From the NCBI GenBank assembly GCA_963597395.1, contig CAVBPX010000072.1, positions 1 through 11,453 of the forward strand: a DNA stretch of 11,453 nt, in the 5' to 3' direction. The notes beneath the pieces were generated by a model that did no database searches, was not told where the DNA came from, and saw nothing but the letters and a program-made list of their open reading frames with translations. The translations under genes were made by a program, and so were the position numbers. This document shows, piece after piece, positions 1 through 6,178 of the stretch. This DNA comes from Hallerella sp963597395 (GTDB lineage: Bacteria; Fibrobacterota; Fibrobacteria; Fibrobacterales; Fibrobacteraceae). Position 1 is the stretch's first letter; each line of letters starts with the position of its first letter.

Positions 1-70
1 AGCGCGAAGCGTCGCAACCAAATTTTTGAAAATGAATTTTTAGAGGTGACCAAAATCTATCTTGGGAGGC

Positions 71-844
71 ATGAACCGTCCACTGCCTTTTGAAAATCTC
101 CTTCCCGCCGTCCGCGAAGCGAGCCTTGCGGAAATGCGCTTTTTCAAAACGGGCTTTTCCGTCGAACTCAAAAAGGACAATACGCCCGTAACGTCCGCGG
201 ATATTGAAGCGAACCGGATCCTTCTTTCCGCGCTTCAAAAGTTCTATCCCGAAATACCGGTCGTCTCCGAGGAATCCGAGCTTCCTTCGGACTTCGACCC
301 GGAGGGGAGGTTCTTCCTCGTCGATCCGCTAGACGGAACGAGCGACTTTGTTTCGAAGCGTCGCGAGTTTACGGTGAACATCGCTCTGGTGGAAAGGCGC
401 CGGGTCGTTCTCGGAATCGTTTCCGCTCCCGCGCTGAACGAGCTTTTTTACGGCTACCGGAACATAGCCTTCAAAGCGGCCCTCGACGATGTCCTCCTCG
501 AAAATGTTCGTCCGCTCGTGCTTTCGAAAAGGTTTTCCCCGACCGGATTTTCCGGAAGACCGCGTGTGCTGGTGAGCGTTTCGCACGTCGAACCGGCGAC
601 CGAGGAGCTCTTAAAAAAAATCCCGTGCGAGCGTGTGCCGGTCGGTTCGAGCCTCAAGTTTCTCCGCATCGCGGACGGCTTTGCCGACTGCTACCCGAGG
701 CCGTGTGCGCTTCACGAGTGGGATATCGCCGCGGGGCACGGGGTCCTCAAGGCCGCCGGAGGGGACGTTTACCGTTTCGGGACCGAACTTGAGGTCGAAT
801 ACGGCCAAAAGGACTTCGTTTCGCCGCCGTTTTTTGCCTATTAG
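71..844 (+). CDS. cysQ: 3'(2'),5'-bisphosphate nucleotidase CysQ (PAP phosphatase)
   Basis: A 257-residue protein of the inositol monophosphatase superfamily. CysQ removes the 3'-phosphate from PAP, the by-product of sulfate assimilation and of PAPS-dependent transfer, in a Mg2+-dependent cytoplasmic reaction. The fold signature is complete: KKDNTPVTSAD (residues 34-44), the acidic pair E67-E68, DPLDGT (85-90, metal ligands D85 and D88) and WDIAAGHGV near the C-terminus (W217, D218). The GSSLKF and YPR stretches before the WD motif are typical of CysQ rather than of inositol monophosphatase or FBPase, and the length is close to the roughly 246 residues of E. coli CysQ. The start is set at ATG 71. 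GGGAGG at 64-69 lies only 1 nt before it, so an in-frame TTG at 62 cannot be excluded, though the ATG fits the family N-terminus. No other sulfate-assimilation gene is visible; rpsT follows with its own promoter. Confidence 0.93.
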   Translation: MNRPLPFENLLPAVREASLAEMRFFKTGFSVELKKDNTPVTSADIEANRILLSALQKFYPEIPVVSEESELPSDFDPEGRFFLVDPLDGTSDFVSKRREFTVNIALVERRRVVLGIVSAPALNELFYGYRNIAFKAALDDVLLENVRPLVLSKRFSPTGFSGRPRVLVSVSHVEPATEELLKKIPCERVPVGSSLKFLRIADGFADCYPRPCALHEWDIAAGHGVLKAAGGDVYRFGTELEVEYGQKDFVSPPFFAY

Positions 845-875
845 GGCCTTAAAACCCGCTTTTTTCCCCGGAGAC

Positions 876-906
876 TTGACCGATTTTCTTTTTTTTGCTA
901 CTATTG
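876..906 (+). promoter_or_regulatory. Promoter of rpsT
   Basis: TTGACC (876-881) and TACTAT (899-904) are separated by 17 bp, an excellent sigma70-like arrangement. A start near 911 would give a leader of about 34 nt before the GTG at 945. The same stretch can also be read as TTG, 20 bp, TACTATTG (899-906), one mismatch from the Bacteroidetes -33/-7 pattern TTG/TAnnTTTG. A T-rich spacer lies between the two boxes. The gene is expected to be strongly transcribed, which fits. Confidence 0.6.
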
Positions 907-944
907 TCGCAACATTTTTAAGGTTTTCACCCGGAGATATAAAG

Positions 945-1214
945 GTGCCAAATCATCAGTCTTGCAAAAAGCGTATTCGTCAGACCAAGAAGCTGACCGC
1001 TATGAACCGTTCCGTCCGTTCCGCCATCCGCACGAGTCTCAAGACGATCCGTGCCGCGGCCGACAAGGAATCCGCCCTCAAGGAAATGCCGAACCTCTTC
1101 AGCATGCTCGACAAGGCTGCTGCCAAGGGTCGTGCAGGCTTCAACGCGAACCGCGTTGCCAACTACAAGGCGAAGGTCGCGAAGGTCGTGAACGGTTTCG
1201 CCGCCAAGGCCTAA
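945..1214 (+). CDS. rpsT: 30S ribosomal protein S20
   Basis: An 89-residue, very basic protein that binds 16S rRNA early in assembly of the small ribosomal subunit. The N-terminus, PNHQSCKKRIRQTKK, matches the S20 pattern (A/P-N-x-x-S-x-K-K-R), and the C-terminal half has the family's KAAAKGxxxxNxxxxxKxKV layout. Length is normal for S20. The start is GTG 945, supported by GGAG at 933-936 with 8-nt spacing and by the S20 N-terminus beginning right there; the first in-frame ATG, at 1002, would remove the conserved N-terminus. Codon use is biased towards AAG, CGT/CGC and GCC, as expected of a highly expressed gene. S20 often starts at GTG or UUG in bacteria, where weak initiation allows autoregulation, but such control is not shown here. 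The gene looks monocistronic, with a promoter upstream and a terminator downstream. Confidence 0.95.
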   Translation: MPNHQSCKKRIRQTKKLTAMNRSVRSAIRTSLKTIRAAADKESALKEMPNLFSMLDKAAAKGRAGFNANRVANYKAKVAKVVNGFAAKA

Positions 1215-1242
1215 TCGGACTTTCCCCCTTTTTCTGTGTGAG

Positions 1243-1278
1243 ACCGCGGACATTCCGTTCGCGGTTTTCGCTTTTTTT
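1243..1278 (+). terminator. Intrinsic terminator after rpsT
   Basis: ACCGCG (1243-1248) pairs with CGCGGT (1260-1265) around an 11-nt loop. The loop region can form a competing small hairpin, CGGA/TCCG. The stem is followed by TTT, CGC and a run of seven T (1272-1278). It lies 29 nt after the rpsT stop and separates rpsT from the mgl operon. The stem is short and the T-run is slightly displaced, so it may be leaky. Confidence 0.6.
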
Positions 1279-1310
1279 GCGAATTTTCGTTCGGTTTATC
1301 TATATTTTTG
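1277..1310 (+). promoter_or_regulatory. Possible promoter of the mglA-mglB operon
   Basis: TTGCGA (1277-1282) and TATATT (1301-1306) are spaced by 18 bp. The overlapping TATTTTTG (1303-1310) fits the Bacteroidetes-type -7 box TAnnTTTG and lies 31 nt before the mglA ATG. The region is T-rich, so chance matches are likely. Its position just after the rpsT terminator and before the first gene of a five-gene cluster makes a promoter here probable, but the exact boxes are uncertain. Confidence 0.35.
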
Positions 1311-1341
1311 TTAGATTGTTTGAAAACGTCAAGGAAGAAGA

Positions 1342-2364
1342 ATGTCATCAATTAACTTCGCTACTCGTGAAATTAGCTGCAAGGTCGTGTATTACGGTCC
1401 TGGCTTGAGCGGCAAGACGACAAATCTTCAAGTGATCCATCAAAAAATGCCCCAGGACAAGCGGACCGACATGGTCTCCCTGGAAACCGAGGGCGACCGA
1501 ACCCTGTTCTTTGATTTTCTTCCGCTGAACCTGGGAGACATCAAGGGCTTCAAGACGAAATTCCAGCTTTATACGGTTCCCGGACAGGTATATTACAATT
1601 CCACCCGTAAAATCGTTCTTCGCGGCGTGGATGGAATCGTTTTTGTGGCGGATTCGCAGCGTTCCCGCGAAGCCGAAAATTTGGAAAGCTTGCAAAATTT
1701 GCGTCAGAACCTGGAAGACTACGGAGTCAATCTGGACGAGATTCCCCTCGTGCTGCAATACAACAAGCGCGACATGGAAAACGTTTTTACGCTCGACGAG
1801 ATGAACGCCCTTTTGAATCCCAAAAAGATTCCGTTCTTCCCGGCGACGGCCCACAACGGAAAGGGCGTCGTGACGACCCTCAAGGCCATCGCGATGCTCG
1901 TCATCCAGCGGTTTAACGTCAAACAGGGTTTTTTGCGCAAGGCGGCGGACAGTGTCAACAACACGGGCGTGCACGATGTGACGCTCGGCGGAAAGGACGG
2001 CGTTTCCATTTCCCCGGCCTCTCCTGCGCCCGCCCATACGGCGATTCCCGGCCTAAAGCCCCTTCCGGAAGCCCCGTCCCATGCTTCGGCTGCGGGGGCG
2101 CTTCCCGATTTGGGCTCCGCGCTTTCGTCCTCTTCGTCTTCTCCTTTCCGGATGCCGAATTTTGTTTCGCGCTCCACTTCGGGAGACCAGTCCTCGAGGG
2201 GCGGTCTCTTCCAGAAGAGCGCCTCCCCGTTCGGCAGAACTTCCGCGGCGCAGGCTCCGAAGCCCCGTCCCTTTGGCGGACGGCCCGCCTTTGGCGCGGA
2301 CGAAGGCGGAACGGACGACGACGATATTGAACTGCGTCCTTACGTTCCCAAGAAGAAGACCTGA
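1342..2364 (+). CDS. mglA: MglA-type small GTPase with long disordered C-terminal tail
   Basis: A 340-residue cytoplasmic GTPase of the bacterial Ras-like MglA family, which sets cell polarity and drives gliding or pilus motility in Myxococcus. Residues 1-195 follow M. xanthus MglA almost residue for residue: P-loop GPGLSGKT (19-26), TEGDRTLFFDFLP (49-61) with R53 at the intrinsic arginine-finger position, TVPGQ (78-82) with MglA's unusual T78 in place of the Ras Asp and Q82, and NKRD (141-144). All nucleotide-binding elements look intact. About 145 further residues follow, rich in Pro, Ser, Ala and Gly, with a Ser run, FG-containing patches (SPFGRT, RPFGGRPAFG), an acidic DDDD patch and a basic KKKT end. 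Myxococcus MglA, about 195 residues, lacks this tail. AAGGA at 1331-1335 supports the ATG. mglB follows after 15 bp, the reverse of the mglB-mglA order in Myxococcus. Confidence 0.93.
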   Translation: MSSINFATREISCKVVYYGPGLSGKTTNLQVIHQKMPQDKRTDMVSLETEGDRTLFFDFLPLNLGDIKGFKTKFQLYTVPGQVYYNSTRKIVLRGVDGIVFVADSQRSREAENLESLQNLRQNLEDYGVNLDEIPLVLQYNKRDMENVFTLDEMNALLNPKKIPFFPATAHNGKGVVTTLKAIAMLVIQRFNVKQGFLRKAADSVNNTGVHDVTLGGKDGVSISPASPAPAHTAIPGLKPLPEAPSHASAAGALPDLGSALSSSSSSPFRMPNFVSRSTSGDQSSRGGLFQKSASPFGRTSAAQAPKPRPFGGRPAFGADEGGTDDDDIELRPYVPKKKT

Positions 2365-2379
2365 TCAAAGGAATTTTGA

Positions 2380-2799
2380 ATGAGCGATTTCACTGTTTAT
2401 ACCGATGATGCAAACCGCGTCCGCCGCCTGATGCAGGCCTACCAGTCGAACGTCAAGGCGGACTACATTATGCTTGTACACCGCGACGGTTCCATTATTT
2501 CGGAAGTCGGGTCCATCGGCATGGACACGACGCCGCTCGCGGTTCTCAGCACGGCTTCGTTCGGTAGCGCAAAGCAGATCGGGGTGATGCTCGGCGAGGG
2601 CGAATTCCGCTCCGTCTCCTATACGGGAACAAAACGCTCGATTTATATTGCGCCTGTCGAGGATGCACTGCTCCTCGTGCAAATCTTTTCGGGCGGCAAG
2701 CTTCCGAACCGCATCGAGGACTACAACAGGCTCCTAGTCGAAAAGCTGGTGGAGGCCGTGCCCGCGTTCACGCAGAATACGAGCAAGATTCACCGCTAG
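2380..2799 (+). CDS. mglB: MglB-like roadblock/LC7 domain protein
   Basis: A 139-residue cytoplasmic roadblock/LC7 protein. In Myxococcus and Thermus, dimeric MglB is the GTPase-activating partner of MglA and fixes its polar location. The sequence has the roadblock plan: an N-terminal helix (about 8-22), strand ADYIMLVHRDGSIISEVG (about 27-44) with the typical D-G-x-x-I turn, an ALSTASFGSAKQIGVMLGEGEF-like middle helix, the strand pair SIYIAPVEDALLLVQIF, and a final helix ending at about 130. The DTTPLAVLS stretch resembles the matching IDTTSLASL part of M. xanthus MglB. AAGG (2368-2371) sits 8 nt before the ATG. Immediate linkage to mglA strongly supports a GTPase/GAP pair. The protein is slightly shorter than M. 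xanthus MglB (about 159) and ends in a basic SKIHR rather than an acidic tail. Confidence 0.88.
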   Translation: MSDFTVYTDDANRVRRLMQAYQSNVKADYIMLVHRDGSIISEVGSIGMDTTPLAVLSTASFGSAKQIGVMLGEGEFRSVSYTGTKRSIYIAPVEDALLLVQIFSGGKLPNRIEDYNRLLVEKLVEAVPAFTQNTSKIHR

Positions 2800-2808
2800 G
2801 ATTTTTTT

Positions 2809-3276
2809 GTGAAGGGCATTCCTCCTCTTCGCTATTTGAGAAAGACGACCATCGTGTTTTTGGTCGTTTTTTTGTGCTTTCTCGTGCATTGCGTGGTCAT
2901 TGCGGTGAACCGTTCCGAAAAGGTTCCGGAAAGTTCCAGGGCGTCGGACGTGAAACTTCTTGAAAGCGTCGTGTGCCGAAACATCGTGGGCGGCGCGCCT
3001 TTTGGCGTGGACTCCGTTTTTCCGGTGCATACGCGCCTTTATTATCACGGCGAACTTCCGAAGCTCGCCTGGGATGTTCCCGAAAGGCGTATAATGCATA
3101 TCTGGTATCGCGGCGCGGACACGGTGCAAAAGGCCCTGTGCACGATTCTCGACGGTTCGTGCGAAAGTTCCATCGCTCCGCAACGGCTTGAACCCGGCGA
3201 ATGGAGCGTCGATGCCGTGGAAGGCCGCAAACTTTTGTCCAGTCGCCAGTTCAGGGTCGAACCGGCAAGGGAATAG
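2809..3276 (+). CDS. Membrane-anchored DUF2914-like protein
   Basis: A 155-residue protein with a basic N-terminus, one hydrophobic segment (about residues 14-33) and a globular domain outside the inner membrane (about 48-152). The domain carries features I associate with DUF2914: a Cys near its start (C56), VFPVHTRLYYHGEL (70-83), IMHIWYRG (95-102), an SSIAPQRLEPGEWSVDAVEGRKLLSSRQFRVE end, and Trp/Gly in the GEW turn. The role of DUF2914 is unknown and the assignment is by motif memory only. The start is GTG 2809; its AGGA (2798-2801) overlaps the mglB stop codon, 7 nt upstream, which suggests translational coupling. Orientation is probably N-in with the domain in the periplasm. Its place between the GTPase pair and two outer-membrane proteins makes it a candidate link across the inner membrane, by inference. 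Confidence 0.68.
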   Translation: MKGIPPLRYLRKTTIVFLVVFLCFLVHCVVIAVNRSEKVPESSRASDVKLLESVVCRNIVGGAPFGVDSVFPVHTRLYYHGELPKLAWDVPERRIMHIWYRGADTVQKALCTILDGSCESSIAPQRLEPGEWSVDAVEGRKLLSSRQFRVEPARE

Positions 3277-3279
3277 TCC

Positions 3280-6171
3280 TTGCCGCTTCTTTTCGTCTTT
3301 TTTCTCGCGCTTCTTTTTTCGGAAGTTTCGGCGGAGGAAAGAAGCTATTCAAGGCTCTCCGCGGATTCCGTGCCCGTTTTCCGGGGAGTCCCCTTTTTAA
3401 AACCGGAATCGAAAAAGGTTCTTGAAAAAGATGACGGGGAACCCGATTCGCTCCGGCTCAAAACGAGCGGTTCCAAGACTATCCAGGTGACGGTCGGGGA
3501 CGGCGGGACCGAAGTCAACCAGGAACTGCATCTGTCCATCCAGGGCGAAGCGATGCACGGCGTCTTTATCGATGCGCTGCTTTCGGACGTGGGCCGCGAA
3601 GCGGGGGAGGAGCGGACGGCGACGTTACAGGAAGTCGATGAGGTGCATTTTCGTATCGAAACGGAGCACGCCTTTTTGCATCTGGGCGACATGACGTGGC
3701 GAGAATCGGGACTTGGACTTTCCGGAATGGAGCGGAATACGCTCGGCATTGCGGGCGGTGTAAAACTCGGAAATTCCGCTGTGCGCGGAGCCTACGGCTT
3801 TGACGAAATGGAGCACGTTCTTTCCACGTTCCGCGGCGTCGATGGCGAACAAAAAGGCTATTTGCTTTCGACGGGAACTTCCGAGTCGTATCTTGTGGTG
3901 GTTCCGGGTTCGGAAACGGTTTATTTGAATGGGGCAAAGCTTTTGCGAAACGAGGACTATGTTGTAAACTATGCGGGCGGCGTCCTGGACTTTTTGGGGA
4001 CGCTTGTTCCCGGCTCGGAGGACGAAATTCGCGTGGAGTTTGACGCCTACAGGTCCGGAGGCTTGCAAGTTCTCAAGGCCGCGGACGGAAACTACCGCGG
4101 AAAGAACGTTTGGCTGGATGTGGCCGCGTTCGAAGTGTCGAGCGATACGTCGCGGCTCAAACGGAGAACCTGGTCCGATGACGACATTCAAATGCTCCGG
4201 AAGGACGACGGTTCGGATTTTGAAAGGGCGGACTCGCTCGAAGCCTTGGAGCGTCCCCATTCGGCGCGAAGGTTCGGTGCGCGGATGCGCCTGCAGGGCG
4301 AAAATCATCTTTATGCGGATGCGGAAGCGGGCTATAGCCTTTTGGATTCGAATACGCTCTCGCATCGGATTGGCGGACCTTCCGGGCACGGCTACCGTTG
4401 GTATCTTTCAAATGACAGCACGGACGGTCAGCGGTTTTCGCCGGTTCGCGTCACCGTTTCGGGCGACTATCTGCAGGAAGGATTTTTGCAGAACGATTTT
4501 CAGGGAAGTGTCCGCAACTGGGATTCGTATGCGCTGCGGGAGCTTTGGGACCTTGACAGTTCCGCGGTCGTCGGGTCGCTCCGAAGCGACGAGCTTTCGT
4601 TTCGGGTAAGGCTTCCCGCCCGATTCTTTTTGGGCTCGGAATGGGGATACCGCCGGAGCCTTTCCGCCGGCGCAAACTGGAACTCTTCGCGGTTCCGCGG
4701 ATTTTTCGAACACCGCGGAAATGATGTTCTGAGCGAAATTTCCTTTGTACGCATTGCCTCGTTCGAGGAATTTCTCACGGAACGCTACCAGGGAATTCTC
4801 CGCGCCGAATCGCGGACCGGATTTTTCAGGCCGTTCGGAAACGCGTCCTATTCTATTTGGCTGAAGGATTCCGAAAAGCTTTTTGAAAAACGCTCCGAAA
4901 AGGCGACGGCCAAAAGCGGTGTCGAACTGGCCTTTGAAAACTGGACTACAAAGGGAACGCTTTTTGGAACGCGGGCGCGGACCGGGCATTCCTTTTCGTC
5001 TCTCGGGGATTCTCTCAAACAGGCCGGGTTCGAGCATTCCGCAAATTTTAACGGAAAGTTTTTTTCCGTGGAGCACGTTTTGCAATACAAGCGGACGGTT
5101 CTCGATACCGCGGGCGCTTCAAACTCATGGCTTTCCGAAGAAAACGTTCGCTTCGGAAGCGCAAGTTCCCCGTTTACCGGAAGCGCGTCCTATCGCCTGG
5201 GACTTTCGCGCGAAGTGCCCTACGTTCCCATTTACAAGGCGGTCGCACCCGGAACGGGCGACGTAATGTTCGACAGTCTTTCGGGCGTTTTCGTCGAAGG
5301 GGTCGATAACGGAAACTTTGTGTATGAGGGGATGGGCCGGAGCGATTCCGCGGACGCCGTGCGCGCGAGCACGGCCAGGCTCTCCTTGAACTTATCCTTT
5401 ACGCCGCGGCTCCTGGGCATTCAAAGCGGAATTTTGCGCGACCTGGAAATTTCCTTTGACGGTTTGAGCGAAGGTCGCGATACGACCGGAAAGACGCTTT
5501 TTCTTCCGCCTTTTTGGAACGGGACGCTCCGAAGTCTCGGCAGCGGGCTTTTTACCGTCGAAGGTTCTCTGCTTTGGACGGAATTCAAAAACCGCGGTTC
5601 CGCCGAGTATCGCGTCGGAGCGGAAAGCGAAAAGCGGAACACGACCGTCGGATATTTCGAAAGCCGTTACTGGCACAGGCTTTGCGGCGTTTACAGCGGG
5701 CGCAAAAACGAAACGTGGGAACTTTCGCCCGGGCTTGAAAGTGTCAAACTGGAAACTTCCCAAAAAATGCGCTGGAATATTTACGAGGCGAGCCTCTCGT
5801 TGAAAAGAAAACTGCCGCTTCATTTGTACGTACTTCCCAAGGGATGGATACGAAAAGGTTCGGGTCGCGACGAAAGCGAATCGCTTTCCGCCCTTTTGCG
5901 ACAGGCTTCCCTTGCCGTCGGATTTGATGACGATAGAATGGTGCGCGTTTCGAACGAGTTCAGCGCGACCTACGTGACGTCCCGAAACGAGGCGCTTCCA
6001 TATCAGATGATTTCCGGCTTCGGCAAGGGCGTCACCTACCGGAACTCGCTTTCGGCAACGGTCGATGCAAACGAATATATTTCGCTCGGGCTTTACTACG
6101 TCATCCGGTTCGGCAGTGCGGAATCCGGAATTTTCCAAAAGATGTCGATGGAGGCAAAAGCCTATTTTTAG
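3280..6171 (+). CDS. Large outer-membrane beta-barrel protein, FCB-type family
   Basis: A 963-residue secreted protein starting at TTG 3280, with AAGGGA at 3267-3272 (7-nt spacing) and an immediate signal peptide, MPLLFVFFLALLFSEVSA, cut about A18/E19. The TTG is only 3 bp after the preceding stop. Residues 65-75 (GSKTIQVTVGD) and the following QELHLSIQGEAM...DALLSD, and residues 207-255 (VVPGSETVYLNGAKLLRNEDYVVNYAGGVLDF...DEIRVEFDAY), follow a pattern I recall from large outer-membrane proteins of the FCB group; the second is also reminiscent of SprA segments. A third motif, AVAPGTGDVMFDSLSGVFVEG (654-674), recalls the PxGxGdY-type repeat of such proteins. The remainder is rich in alternating, aromatic strand-like stretches, and the protein ends in AKAYF, with the terminal Phe typical of Bam-assembled barrels. 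Function is unknown. It sits tightly between the DUF2914-like gene and an Omp85-type gene. Confidence 0.78.
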   Translation: MPLLFVFFLALLFSEVSAEERSYSRLSADSVPVFRGVPFLKPESKKVLEKDDGEPDSLRLKTSGSKTIQVTVGDGGTEVNQELHLSIQGEAMHGVFIDALLSDVGREAGEERTATLQEVDEVHFRIETEHAFLHLGDMTWRESGLGLSGMERNTLGIAGGVKLGNSAVRGAYGFDEMEHVLSTFRGVDGEQKGYLLSTGTSESYLVVVPGSETVYLNGAKLLRNEDYVVNYAGGVLDFLGTLVPGSEDEIRVEFDAYRSGGLQVLKAADGNYRGKNVWLDVAAFEVSSDTSRLKRRTWSDDDIQMLRKDDGSDFERADSLEALERPHSARRFGARMRLQGENHLYADAEAGYSLLDSNTLSHRIGGPSGHGYRWYLSNDSTDGQRFSPVRVTVSGDYLQEGFLQNDFQGSVRNWDSYALRELWDLDSSAVVGSLRSDELSFRVRLPARFFLGSEWGYRRSLSAGANWNSSRFRGFFEHRGNDVLSEISFVRIASFEEFLTERYQGILRAESRTGFFRPFGNASYSIWLKDSEKLFEKRSEKATAKSGVELAFENWTTKGTLFGTRARTGHSFSSLGDSLKQAGFEHSANFNGKFFSVEHVLQYKRTVLDTAGASNSWLSEENVRFGSASSPFTGSASYRLGLSREVPYVPIYKAVAPGTGDVMFDSLSGVFVEGVDNGNFVYEGMGRSDSADAVRASTARLSLNLSFTPRLLGIQSGILRDLEISFDGLSEGRDTTGKTLFLPPFWNGTLRSLGSGLFTVEGSLLWTEFKNRGSAEYRVGAESEKRNTTVGYFESRYWHRLCGVYSGRKNETWELSPGLESVKLETSQKMRWNIYEASLSLKRKLPLHLYVLPKGWIRKGSGRDESESLSALLRQASLAVGFDDDRMVRVSNEFSATYVTSRNEALPYQMISGFGKGVTYRNSLSATVDANEYISLGLYYVIRFGSAESGIFQKMSMEAKAYF

Positions 6172-6178
6172 GCTATCC

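Noticed and set aside
1..93. Open frame from the left edge to TGA 91-93, possibly the end of an upstream gene overlapping cysQ.
   Set aside because: Only 30 codons are visible, a second frame (stop at 41-43) looks equally plausible, and codon use is not decisive. No family could be recognised.
843..868. Possible terminator after cysQ (GGG/CCC followed by a T-run).
   Set aside because: The stem is only 3 bp with an 8-nt loop, too weak to call.
633..944. Upstream extension of the S20 frame, open back to 633.
   Set aside because: It runs through the end of cysQ and the rpsT promoter; S20 begins at GTG 945, with a good ribosome site and the conserved N-terminus.
6065..6178. Longer N-terminus for the Omp85-type protein, starting inside the previous gene.
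   Set aside because: The ATG at 6179 is followed directly by a signal peptide and preceded by AGG; the extension would bury the signal sequence and overlap the coding end of the upstream gene.
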